The translations under genes were made by a program, and so were the position numbers. A stretch of DNA of 10,420 bases from Lysobacteraceae bacterium. GTDB taxonomy: Bacteria; Pseudomonadota; Gammaproteobacteria; Xanthomonadales; Xanthomonadaceae. The notes under the pieces are model-generated. The model was not told the origin of the DNA. It ran no database searches and saw nothing but the letters and a program-made list of their open reading frames with translations. Positions 1 to 6,246 of this stretch are shown piece by piece. Positions within the stretch are counted from its first letter, which is position 1; each line of letters starts with the position of its first letter. Location of the stretch: assembly GCA_028293685.1 (NCBI GenBank), contig JAQGOI010000028.1, positions 1-10,420 on the forward strand, in the 5' to 3' direction.

Positions 1-915
1 GTAACCGGCACCAGCCCCCTGTTCTGGGGCATCGATGCGCTGAAGCAGGTGATCAGTGGCCATGCCATGTGCCCGCTCACGGACGTGGCGCGCGTCGATC
101 GCCTCAGTGGCGTGCTTGGGCCATGCAACCTCAAGCTCGGCCTGGTGCTGGCGAGCCTGTCACCGTTTGCGTTGTACGCAGCGGGCAGGCGCTTCGGGCA
201 CGCGGGCTGGATCGTGGTCTCGGCCGCCCTGGGCCTGGTCATCCTGCTTGCCGGCGCGCGCGCCTCGTGGATCACCTATGCACTGGTGTTGCTGTTTTCC
301 GGATGGCGCCTGCTCGGGGCGAGGCGCCTGGTCGGTGTCTTTGTTTTCGGTGCCGTGACCCTGGGCGTGCTGACGCTGGCCGTGCCACAGGTTCGCGAGC
401 GCATCGTCCGCACCACCCAGGTGTTGGCCGCCGATCACGAAGGCATGGACGTCGCGTTGTCCGGGCGCACTCGCATCTGGAGCGCGGCGATGTGCATGAT
501 CCGCGAGCACCCGGTCAACGGCATCGGTGCGCGCGGTTTCCGCGAAGCGTTTCCGGCGTGCGATCCGCAACCGGGCGTTGCAGCGGCATGGGGCGCAGGA
601 CCGGCGTTGCACGCGCATCAGGTCATCCTCGAGGTCGCAAGCGAAACCGGTGGCATCGGCCTTCTGCTCTGGCTGGCCGGAGCTGCGCTGGCCTGGCGGG
701 CGTGGCGGTTCGCGTCGCTGGCGTCGCGCGAACGTGCGCGCCCGGCCATGCTGGCGCTGGCCGTGACGGTATTCCCGTTCAACACGCACCTTGCGTTCTA
801 TTCCACGTTCTGGGGCGGCGTCGCATTGTTGCTGGCGGCGTTGTATGCCGGCAGCCTGCTTTCACGTGCTGAGGATGTCGCCGAGCCGCTCGATCACGGC
901 GACGCGTCCGAATAA
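1..915 (+). CDS. O-antigen ligase/polymerase-like membrane protein, 5' end missing (partial)
   Basis: The reading frame is open from base 1, so the gene begins upstream; the GTG at 49 is only the first in-window start codon. 304 codons are visible, ending in TAA. The protein looks like the C-terminal two thirds of a WaaL/Wzy_C-family protein, which ligates O-polysaccharide to lipid A-core or polymerises it in the inner membrane. Hydrophobic segments lie at about residues 46-62, 69-85, 90-104, 109-128, 218-232 and 248-286 of the visible part. Family-like motifs are RLSGVLGPCNLKLG (34-47), ARASWI (86-91), a periplasmic loop with GRTRIW (155-160), HPVNGIG (170-176) and HAHQVILEVASETGGIGL (204-221). 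The arginine and histidine in this loop correspond to residues known to be needed in WaaL-type ligases. Ligase versus polymerase cannot be settled from sequence; the neighbouring lipid A genes favour an LPS role. Its last 22 bp overlap the convergent acyltransferase gene. Confidence 0.82.
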   Translation, partial: VTGTSPLFWGIDALKQVISGHAMCPLTDVARVDRLSGVLGPCNLKLGLVLASLSPFALYAAGRRFGHAGWIVVSAALGLVILLAGARASWITYALVLLFSGWRLLGARRLVGVFVFGAVTLGVLTLAVPQVRERIVRTTQVLAADHEGMDVALSGRTRIWSAAMCMIREHPVNGIGARGFREAFPACDPQPGVAAAWGAGPALHAHQVILEVASETGGIGLLLWLAGAALAWRAWRFASLASRERARPAMLALAVTVFPFNTHLAFYSTFWGGVALLLAALYAGSLLSRAEDVAEPLDHGDASE

Positions 916-1823
916 GGGTCCGCGGCCCCCTCGGGACGCCGCTTGAAGCGTCGATGGATCCACAGGTACTGCGCCGGCGCCGCACGCACCATCGTTTCGA
1001 TTCCGGCCATGATGCGCGCCGTGTCCTGCGTGGCGTCCGTCGATGGAAACGCCTGTAGAGCGGGCTCGAGGTGCAGGTCGTAGCCGCCATCGTCCCGCCG
1101 CGCGTGCTGGAACAATACGACCGCCGCGCCCGACATGCGTGCCAGCTGATGCGTGGAGGTCAGGCTGTGGGCCGGTTGCCCGAAGAACGGCACGTAGACG
1201 CTGTCGCCCCGGCTGGGATCCTGGTCGGGTGCGTACCACAGCAGGCCGCCGCGCTTGAGGTGACGCACGGCGCCGCGCACGTCGTGTTTGGAGAACATCG
1301 CGACCGCATAACGCGCGCGGCCACGCCGCACGGCCCATTCCATTGCCTGCTGGCGATAGGGTCGGTACATCCCGGCCAGCGGCACGTAGTCGCACAGCAG
1401 GCGCCCGCAGACCTCCAGCGTGGTGAAGTGCCCGGACACGACGATCACGCCGAGGCCCCGGGCGTGCGCGGCCTGGAGATGCTCGATGCCGGTCAGGTGC
1501 AGGTTGCGCCGCAGCGGCGCGATCGATCCCCACCATGCGCGCGCGAACTCGAAGACGCCGATTCCCAACGCGGCGAAATGCTGCGACAGCAGATGGCGCT
1601 GAGCATCGGCATCCAGTTCCGGCAGGCAGAGCGTCAGGTTGCGCGCGGCAATGTCGCGACGCGTGCGCAGCATCGAGCGCAGCAGCCTCCCCAATCCGCG
1701 ACCCAGGATCCGTTGCATGGACCACGGCAGTCGTGCCAATGCCACCAGGACGAACACGCCGAGCCAGCCGCTCCAGTGACGCCATGCGAGAGGGGGTGAA
1801 CCGGACGACGGACGTGATGGCAT
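894..1823 (-). CDS. lpxL: Lipid A biosynthesis lauroyl acyltransferase (LpxL/HtrB family)
   Basis: This 309-residue protein matches the usual length (about 300) of late lipid A acyltransferases, which transfer a secondary acyl chain from acyl-ACP to Kdo2-lipid IVA at the inner membrane. A single N-terminal hydrophobic anchor lies at about residues 18-31. The catalytic HX4E motif is seen as GHFTTLE (H132, E137). Other family signatures are RNLTLCLPEL (61-70), the YAPDQDPSRG block (197-206), PFFGQPAH (212-219) and the C-terminal YLWIHRRFKRRP (286-297). The ATG at 1823 has no clear Shine-Dalgarno sequence; a -10-like TAGAAT sits 6 nt upstream. The gene is divergent from kdtA (107 bp gap) and its 3' end overlaps the O-antigen ligase-like gene. 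Assignment to LpxL rather than LpxM or LpxP is by general resemblance, so acyl-chain specificity is uncertain. Confidence 0.88.
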   Translation of the reverse strand: MPSRPSSGSPPLAWRHWSGWLGVFVLVALARLPWSMQRILGRGLGRLLRSMLRTRRDIAARNLTLCLPELDADAQRHLLSQHFAALGIGVFEFARAWWGSIAPLRRNLHLTGIEHLQAAHARGLGVIVVSGHFTTLEVCGRLLCDYVPLAGMYRPYRQQAMEWAVRRGRARYAVAMFSKHDVRGAVRHLKRGGLLWYAPDQDPSRGDSVYVPFFGQPAHSLTSTHQLARMSGAAVVLFQHARRDDGGYDLHLEPALQAFPSTDATQDTARIMAGIETMVRAAPAQYLWIHRRFKRRPEGAADPYSDASP

Positions 1824-1829
1824 GGGCGG

Positions 1830-1835
1830 ATTCTA
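1830..1835 (-). promoter_or_regulatory. Candidate -10 box for lpxL, very close to the start codon
   Basis: On the minus strand TAGAAT (two mismatches to TATAAT) lies exactly 6 nt before the lpxL ATG. If used, transcription would begin at or next to the start codon and the mRNA would be nearly leaderless, which fits the absence of a Shine-Dalgarno sequence. I see no good -35 hexamer 16-18 bp further upstream, so support is weak. The surrounding 107 bp divergent gap (1824-1930) must also hold the kdtA promoter, for which I find no clear hexamers. Confidence 0.25.
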
Positions 1836-1930
1836 GCGAGCGCAGATGCGTCGGTGCTGGTGTCAGTCATTGCCGGGTTCCGGCGCTTGCAGCTACGCCG
1901 ATGACCTGCTGTCGGACGCATGGCTTCGTT

Positions 1931-3259
1931 ATGCTGTCGCCGATGCACGCCGACTTCCTGGACAAGGCCATTGAGCGGACGCTGCGCGCCTTGTATTCGG
2001 CCGCGTTGTACCTGCTGGTGCCGATCACCGTGTATCACCTGATCTGGCGCGGCTTTCGCCAGCGCGAGTATTTCCTGCGCTGGAATGAGCGGTACGGCGT
2101 CTATGCCAATGCGCACGTCGTCCCGGCTGATCGACCGGTCGTCTGGGTCCATGCGGTCTCGGTGGGCGAAGTCAATGCGGCCGCATCGCTGGTCAATGCG
2201 CTGCGGGCCAGTCGTCCCGACCTGCGTGTGCTCGTGACGACCATTACACCCACCGGCTCGGCGCGCGTGCGCGCGGTATGGGGCGACGGCGTCCAGCACG
2301 TGTACCTGCCCTACGACCTTCCGGGCGCCGTATCGCGGTTCCTGATGCATTTCGAGCCGCGACTGGCGCTGATCATGGAAACCGAACTCTGGCCGAACCT
2401 GCTGCTGGGTTGCCGCGATCACGGTGTTCCTTCTTACATCGTCAACGCGCGCTTGTCCGAGCGCTCGCTGCGCGGCTACCGCGTGCTCAAGCCCCTGATC
2501 GCGCGCGCCCTGCGCACGGTGCGTTGCGTGCTCTCGCAATCGGCAGCCGATCGAGATCGCTTTGTCATGCTCGGTGCGTCGACGGCCTGCACGCAGGTGA
2601 CGGGCAATCTCAAGTTCGACATGGCCGACGCCGACTGGCGAAGGTTTTCCGCGACGTTTGCCGACCAAATCGGCAAACGTCCCGTGTGGATTGCAGCCAG
2701 CACCCATCCTGAGGAGGAAGCCGCGGTGATCGCCATCCACCGGCGTCTGCGCCAGCGTTGGCCGGACCTGCTGTTGCTGTGGGCGCCGCGGCATCCGGAG
2801 CGGTTCAAGGCGGCGATGCAGCAGTCGGTCGATGCCGGCTGGCGCGTGTCGACACGACGGCTGACGCAGTGGCCGGATCGCGACGATGGCGTGTTCGTGA
2901 TCGACACGCTGGGCGAGCTGGCGGTGTTCTACGGCTGTGCGCAGGTCGCTTTTGTCGGCGGCAGCCTGCAGCCGGTCGGCGGGCACAACCTGCTTGAGCC
3001 TGCAGCAGCGGGCACCGCAATCGTCAGTGGCCCGCACCTGCATAATTTCAGCGACATCGCATCGCAGCTCGAGAAGGTCGGCGCCCTGCGCATCGGCGTC
3101 GACGCCGATGCCGTCGGCGATCACGTCGCACAGCTGCTGGATGATCCGGCGGCGCGGCTGGTCATGGTCGCAGCAGCGCGCGTGTTGGTGAACCAGGGTC
3201 GCGGTGCCCTGCAACGCACCCTGGCCGTCATTGCAAAGGATCTGCCGCCGCCAACGTAA
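1931..3259 (+). CDS. waaA: 3-deoxy-D-manno-octulosonic acid transferase (Kdo transferase)
   Basis: WaaA/KdtA (GT30 family, GT-B fold) transfers Kdo from CMP-Kdo to lipid IVA on the cytoplasmic face of the inner membrane, an essential step in LPS core assembly. The 442-residue protein is close to the family length (about 425). An N-terminal hydrophobic anchor lies at about 20-38. Signatures in order: VWVHAVSVGE (71-80) with the putative catalytic base E80, TTITPTGS (103-110), METELWPNLL (149-158), NARLSERSLRGYR (172-184), GNLKFDM (225-231), ASTHPEEE (256-263), APRHPERF (285-292), DTLGELAVFY (325-334) and FVGGSLQPVGGHNLLEPAA (341-359). The frame stays open far upstream, antisense to lpxL; candidate starts are ATG at 1901, 1931 and 1943, none with a good ribosome site. 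I chose 1931 because the N-terminus then resembles the family. Whether it adds one or several Kdo residues cannot be read from sequence. The gene ends 7 bp before the convergent tolC stop. Confidence 0.95.
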   Translation: MLSPMHADFLDKAIERTLRALYSAALYLLVPITVYHLIWRGFRQREYFLRWNERYGVYANAHVVPADRPVVWVHAVSVGEVNAAASLVNALRASRPDLRVLVTTITPTGSARVRAVWGDGVQHVYLPYDLPGAVSRFLMHFEPRLALIMETELWPNLLLGCRDHGVPSYIVNARLSERSLRGYRVLKPLIARALRTVRCVLSQSAADRDRFVMLGASTACTQVTGNLKFDMADADWRRFSATFADQIGKRPVWIAASTHPEEEAAVIAIHRRLRQRWPDLLLLWAPRHPERFKAAMQQSVDAGWRVSTRRLTQWPDRDDGVFVIDTLGELAVFYGCAQVAFVGGSLQPVGGHNLLEPAAAGTAIVSGPHLHNFSDIASQLEKVGALRIGVDADAVGDHVAQLLDDPAARLVMVAAARVLVNQGRGALQRTLAVIAKDLPPPT

Positions 3260-3273
3260 GCGCCTTTCAGCGC
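3260..3273. repeat. Short inverted repeat spanning the kdtA/tolC convergent junction
   Basis: GCGC, a 6 nt loop (CTTTCA), then GCGC. It starts right after the kdtA stop and takes in the tolC stop (TCA on the plus strand, 3267-3269). A 4 bp stem with no T-run is too weak to call a terminator, but it is the only dyad symmetry I see where two convergent transcripts meet. Possibly coincidental in GC-rich DNA. Confidence 0.2.
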
Positions 3274-4694
3274 AGGACATCTCCCGGCGCCAGTTGTGCT
3301 TCGGCATCGGCGGTGAGCAGTCGGTTGACGTCCTGCACGTCGGCGATGTCCAGGCTGCCGGCGGCCTGTTCCAGCAGCAACCGGCTCTGCAGGAAGTTGT
3401 AGCGGGCCAGGGCGAATTCGCGTTCGGCGTTGAACAGCGTGTTCTGGTTGGTGAGCACGTCGAGCACGGTGCGCGTGCCGACCTCGAGTCCGACCTGCGA
3501 CGCCGAGTACGCAGCGCGCGCCGAAACCAGCGCGAGCCGGCGAGCCTCGACCTCGCTGATGCCGGCGACGAGGGTCTGGTATGCGTTGCGCGTATTGCGC
3601 ACAAGCGCGCGTTTCTGCTGCTCGAGCTGGTCGGCGGCGACATCACGTTGCGCGAGCGCCTGTCGCACGCGCGACTGGGTGGCGCCACCGGAGAAGATCG
3701 GAACGCTCAGCGTGAGTCCGACCGTCGGTCCATGGCTCTCCCGGTCCGATGGCAGCGATGCGTCACCGAACGAACTGCTTCCCCAGCTTGTGTTGTCGCC
3801 ATAGTTGCCGCTGAGGTAAAGCGTTGGCCAATGGCCTGCGCGCGCCGTCTCGACGTCGGCCTCGCTGGACTGCACCTGCAACTGCTGTGCCTTCAATGCG
3901 GGGTTGTTGGCGATCGCCGAGGCCACCCAGCCTTCGCCGTTCCGTTCCGGGGGGAGCTTGGGCTGGAAATCGGCGGGAAGACCTTTGAGGTTGCGCACAG
4001 GGGTGCCCGTGATCTCGGCCAGTGCCTGGTAGGCGTCCTCCAACGCATTGCGGGTGAGGATGGTGTTGGCGCGCGCACCCTCGTACTGCGCGCGCGCTTC
4101 GTGCACGTCGGTGATCGGCGCAAGGCCGACCTCCAGGCGCTTGCTGGCGAAGTCGAACTGTTTCTTCAGCGCCGTTTCCTGCGATTCCGCCGCAGCCAGT
4201 GTCTCGATGGCGACCAGGACGTTGAAATATGCCGCCGAAGTGCGCGTCACCAGCGTGTCGCCGGCGGAGCGCAACTGGAAATCGCTCGCTTGGCTCAATG
4301 CGTTCTGGCTTTTCAGGCGGGTGAAATTGCTGCGGTCGTACACCATCTGCCGCAGGTTGACGCCGATATCGCGACTGGTCGTCGTTCCCGAACTCTGGAC
4401 GTTGAATTGCACGGGCGTGGGTTGCCCCGTGACCGGATCATCCACGAACTGGGTATTGGTCGACGATCCGCTGCTGCGCGACTTCTGCAGCGTCGCGGTG
4501 CCATCAATCTGCGGCAGCAATAACGCCCGGGCCTGTACGGCACCCTCGCGGGTCGCCAGCCGGGTGGCTTCGGCCGCGGACAGCTGCGGATCGCCGGTGC
4601 GCGCCAGCTGATAGGTCTGCAGCAGGTCTTCGGCATGCGCTGCGGCGGTGGGCAGAAGCGCAATGGCGAGGGCGAGGACGAGGGGGTGGCGCAT
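3267..4694 (-). CDS. tolC: TolC-family outer-membrane efflux/secretion channel
   Basis: The 475-residue protein has a Sec signal peptide (MRHP, hydrophobic core at about 5-19, likely cleavage after AHA at residue 21) and two tandem outer-membrane efflux protein (OEP) repeats, each giving a beta hairpin and coiled-coil helices. TolC trimers form the outer-membrane exit duct for RND, ABC and MFS pumps and type I secretion. Repeat signatures include GDPQLSAAEA near the N-terminus, VGLAPITDVHEARAQYEGAR in the first repeat and VGTRTVLDVLTNQNTLFNAE in the second. A Ser/Thr/Gly-rich stretch near residues 74-105 fits the first extracellular loop. Length is close to mature E. coli TolC plus signal. 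An AAGGA ribosome site supports the ATG at 4694. It lies 12 bp after the pcm-like gene and is probably cotranscribed with it. I recall a pcm-tolC operon described in Stenotrophomonas maltophilia; the order here agrees. It may serve the RND pump encoded nearby, which is an inference. Confidence 0.93.
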   Translation of the reverse strand: MRHPLVLALAIALLPTAAAHAEDLLQTYQLARTGDPQLSAAEATRLATREGAVQARALLLPQIDGTATLQKSRSSGSSTNTQFVDDPVTGQPTPVQFNVQSSGTTTSRDIGVNLRQMVYDRSNFTRLKSQNALSQASDFQLRSAGDTLVTRTSAAYFNVLVAIETLAAAESQETALKKQFDFASKRLEVGLAPITDVHEARAQYEGARANTILTRNALEDAYQALAEITGTPVRNLKGLPADFQPKLPPERNGEGWVASAIANNPALKAQQLQVQSSEADVETARAGHWPTLYLSGNYGDNTSWGSSSFGDASLPSDRESHGPTVGLTLSVPIFSGGATQSRVRQALAQRDVAADQLEQQKRALVRNTRNAYQTLVAGISEVEARRLALVSARAAYSASQVGLEVGTRTVLDVLTNQNTLFNAEREFALARYNFLQSRLLLEQAAGSLDIADVQDVNRLLTADAEAQLAPGDVLR

Positions 4695-4699
4695 GGCAA

Positions 4700-4704
4700 T
4701 CCTT
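4700..4704 (-). promoter_or_regulatory. Ribosome binding site of tolC
   Basis: AAGGA on the minus strand, 5 nt before the tolC ATG. It falls between the stop codon of the upstream pcm-like gene (4707-4709) and the tolC start, so a ribosome finishing the first gene passes directly over the site. This fixes the tolC start and suggests translational coupling. Confidence 0.75.
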
Positions 4705-4706
4705 GG

Positions 4707-5366
4707 TCAGAACGGGAATTCAGGCGTCGGAGCGGCGCCTTCGAGATAGGGAATGACGGTTTCGAACAGTGATTCGGTCCGCAAGCCATCGGCCGTGTTG
4801 CGCACGAGTTCGGCGGCCATCGCTGGCGCGTGCCCACGCACGACGAACAGTCGTCCACCGGGGTGGAGCCATTGCAGGAACCGCGGCGGAAGCGTCGCCA
4901 CCGCGCCGCTGATGCAAATCGCATCGAACCGTTCGCTCGAGTCGTATTGCAACGCGTCCACCGTTTCGATGCGCACGTTATGGTCCATGCCCAGCTCGGC
5001 GAGCCTGGTGCGTGCGCCCTGGGCCAGGTCCGCATTGATCTCCAGGCTCAGCACGTCGCGCGCCAGTCGCCCCAGACACGCGGTGATGAAGCCGCTTCCG
5101 GTGCCGACCTCGAGGACTGCGTCGGTAGGCTCTATCGCCAGCGACTGCAGCATGCGGCCCTCGACCACCGGCTTGAGCATCCATTCGCCATGCCCGATCG
5201 GAATCGGCAGGTCCGCATAGGCCAAGGCCCGGTAAGCCGCGGGAATGAAAGCATCGCGCGGTATCGCCGACAGGACATCGAGCACGCGATCGTCCAGCAC
5301 ATCCCACGGCCGAACCTGCTGTTCGACCATGGTCTCGCGGACTTTGGCGTAATCGATTGTCGTCAT
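4707..5366 (-). CDS. pcm: Protein-L-isoaspartate O-methyltransferase-like protein (Pcm family)
   Basis: The 219-residue protein has the length and fold signature of Pcm/PCMT enzymes, which methylate isoaspartyl residues in damaged proteins using S-adenosylmethionine. The AdoMet-binding motif I is clear: VLEVGTGSGFITACLG (84-99), followed by an acidic motif LSLEINADL (106-114) and a post-II region ICISGAVATLPPRFL (150-164). The N-terminus REQ-like block (ETMVEQQVRPWDV, 11-23) and PRDAFIP (36-42) are typical of the subfamily found next to tolC. The expected substrate-loop motif, G-x-G-Q-T-I-S-Q-P in canonical Pcm, reads GHGEWMLKPVV (58-68): the Thr-Ile-Ser is lost. The protein may therefore bind AdoMet but not act on isoaspartate; the symbol reflects family only. 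A weak GGA lies upstream of the ATG at 5366. tolC follows 12 bp downstream. Confidence 0.85.
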   Translation of the reverse strand: MTTIDYAKVRETMVEQQVRPWDVLDDRVLDVLSAIPRDAFIPAAYRALAYADLPIPIGHGEWMLKPVVEGRMLQSLAIEPTDAVLEVGTGSGFITACLGRLARDVLSLEINADLAQGARTRLAELGMDHNVRIETVDALQYDSSERFDAICISGAVATLPPRFLQWLHPGGRLFVVRGHAPAMAAELVRNTADGLRTESLFETVIPYLEGAAPTPEFPF

Positions 5367-5393
5367 TGATCTGTTCCGAGGCGATGGCCGGCA

Positions 5394-5417
5394 ATTCTAA
5401 ATGGCCCGGGCGCCGGG
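5394..5417 (-). promoter_or_regulatory. Candidate promoter element with inverted repeat upstream of pcm-tolC
   Basis: On the minus strand TAGAAT (complement of 5394-5399) could be a -10 box, leaving a leader of roughly 20 nt with a GGA before the pcm-like ATG. Just upstream of it, 5405-5417 is a perfect inverted repeat, CCCGG-GCG-CCGGG, which would sit in the spacer between -10 and -35 and could be an operator or part of a terminator for tetR. I find no convincing -35 hexamer. Chance occurrence in GC-rich DNA is possible. Confidence 0.25.
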
Positions 5418-5457
5418 TTTGGACACCGCGCCGACAGCATGGCTGTAGTAGCACACC

Positions 5458-5470
5458 GGCACTGAGTGCC
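5458..5470. repeat. Perfect hairpin downstream of tetR
   Basis: GGCAC-TGA-GTGCC, a 5 bp stem with a 3 nt loop, about 20 bp past the tetR stop. On the tetR strand no T-run follows it, so it is not a textbook intrinsic terminator, though it may block or protect the transcript end. ACTGA within it can alternatively pair with TCAGT at 5476-5480, giving two mutually exclusive structures. Confidence 0.35.
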
Positions 5471-5484
5471 AGAAGTCAGTAGGA

Positions 5485-5519
5485 CCGCTGTCACCGGTGC
5501 GCTCCCGGTGCAGGAGCGG
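5485..5519. repeat. Compound inverted repeat across the tetR stop codon
   Basis: Outer arms CCGCT (5485-5489) and AGCGG (5515-5519) enclose inner arms CACCGG (5492-5497) and CCGGTG (5505-5510), with a 7 nt loop and a 2x4 nt internal bulge: 11 base pairs in all. The tetR stop codon (5491-5493) lies partly in the inner stem, so the structure covers the last codons of the gene. It could act as a 3' end stabiliser or rho-independent-like terminator, but lacks a T-run. Confidence 0.4.
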
Positions 5520-6165
5520 AGCCCACCACATAGGCGCGAAGAAATAGGTCCACCGTGGCGGCCAGATGTGCCGGGATGTCGTCTTCGCGAAATACACAGC
5601 AGCCGAACACCAGCTGTGCATGCGGCTCGCCCTTGAGCAGGGCGAAAAACTGCGACGCTGCGCGTGGGATGTCGTCGATCGCCAGTTCCCCGGCCGAGAC
5701 GCGCGATCGCAGCAGCTCGCCGAAGGCGTCCTGGACGCGCTTGGGGCCGGCTTCCCAGAACATCTTCGGGAGGGGCGAATCGGTCATCTGTGGCGTGCAC
5801 AGGATCCTGTGCCCCGCCACCGCCTCGGGTGCGCTGATCATCGAAAAGAACGCCGCGGCGATCTGCAGCAGTCGCTCCCGCAACGCCACTTCCGGCCTGG
5901 ACTCGAACAGCGAAGCCGGCAACTTCTGATCGCAGTGGGCTTTCACGGCGGCGGCGAACAGCGTCTCCTTGTCGCCGAAGTGGCTGTAGACCGTGAGCTT
6001 GGAGACCCCAGCCTCGGCGGCGATCTGATCCATGCTGGTGCCGTCGAAGCCCTGGGCTGTAAACAGCCGTTTGGCCGCATCAAGTATCGCCATGCCCTTG
6101 CCCAGGTCCTTTGGCCGCCCCGGAGCGGCAGCCTTGGGGGTGGCAGGGGCGGGGGGACGGGGCAT
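5491..6165 (-). CDS. TetR/AcrR-family transcriptional repressor
   Basis: The 224-residue protein has an N-terminal helix-turn-helix with the classic TetR signature: ILDAAKRLFTAQGFDGTS (27-44), IAAEAGVSKLTVYSHFGDKETLF (48-70). A Pro/Ala-rich tail of about 17 residues precedes it. The C-terminal ligand-binding half, with FFALLKGEPHAQLVFGC (173-189), resembles the AefR-like C-terminal domain found in many efflux regulators. Four cysteines are present (C78, C123, C189, C190), the last two adjacent. ATG at 6165 is preferred; a TTG immediately before it would add one residue. There is no ribosome site, and a TAGTAT hexamer lies 6 nt upstream. The gene is divergent from the membrane-fusion protein gene across an 81 bp AT-rich region, the usual layout for a repressor controlling itself and the adjacent pump. 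The ligand is unknown. Confidence 0.93.
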   Translation of the reverse strand: MPRPPAPATPKAAAPGRPKDLGKGMAILDAAKRLFTAQGFDGTSMDQIAAEAGVSKLTVYSHFGDKETLFAAAVKAHCDQKLPASLFESRPEVALRERLLQIAAAFFSMISAPEAVAGHRILCTPQMTDSPLPKMFWEAGPKRVQDAFGELLRSRVSAGELAIDDIPRAASQFFALLKGEPHAQLVFGCCVFREDDIPAHLAATVDLFLRAYVVGSAPAPGAHR

Positions 6166-6180
6166 CAATCAATACTAGAC

Positions 6181-6194
6181 TAACGGGTTCGTTA
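6181..6194. promoter_or_regulatory. Candidate TetR operator (inverted repeat)
   Basis: TAACG-GGTT-CGTTA is a perfect 5 bp inverted repeat with a 4 bp spacer in the middle of the divergent tetR/pump gap. TetR-family dimers bind such dyads. Its right half, GTTCGTTA (6187-6194), recurs with one change as GTTCATTA at 6213-6220, which could be a second half-site. It lies just downstream of the best -10 box on the tetR strand, so binding would be expected to block tetR transcription. Function is inferred from position and symmetry. Confidence 0.5.
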
Positions 6195-6200
6195 TTTATA
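6195..6200 (-). promoter_or_regulatory. Candidate -10 box of tetR in the divergent control region
   Basis: The minus strand reads TATAAA (one mismatch to TATAAT) here, with transcription predicted to start inside the adjacent inverted repeat. No strong -35 hexamer is visible. On the plus strand, a tandem direct repeat ATACC-ATACC (6198-6207) abuts it. The whole stretch from about 6171 to 6223 is clearly AT-rich against GC-rich flanks, as expected for promoters. I cannot choose a specific promoter for the pump genes on the plus strand. Confidence 0.4.
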
Positions 6201-6246
6201 CCATACCGATAAGTTCATTAATTGGCCAGCCGGCCGCGGTACGGAA

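Noticed and set aside
1071..1799. A 242-codon plus-strand frame opposite lpxL
   Set aside because: It is antisense to the acyltransferase, whose catalytic HX4E and C-terminal signatures are clear. The plus-strand product has no recognisable features.
1535..1930. In-frame upstream extension of kdtA
   Set aside because: The extra 132 residues are antisense to lpxL, Arg-rich and unlike any Kdo transferase N-terminus. The family begins near the ATG at 1931.
3260..3273. Bidirectional terminator between kdtA and tolC
   Set aside because: Only a 4 bp stem and no T-run on either strand. I list it as a short repeat rather than a terminator.
1634..3688. A 684-codon open frame on the minus strand opposite kdtA
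   Set aside because: It lies antisense to a gene with unmistakable Kdo transferase motifs, its translation is rich in Arg, Gln and His with no recognisable domain, and it runs through three well-supported genes. It is a shadow typical of GC-rich DNA.
5441..5470. Possible REP element of the GTAG type seen in Stenotrophomonas/Lysobacter relatives
   Set aside because: A GTAG precedes the GGCAC-TGA-GTGCC hairpin, but it is 12 bp away and the stem does not match the elements I know. Without genome copies it cannot be supported.
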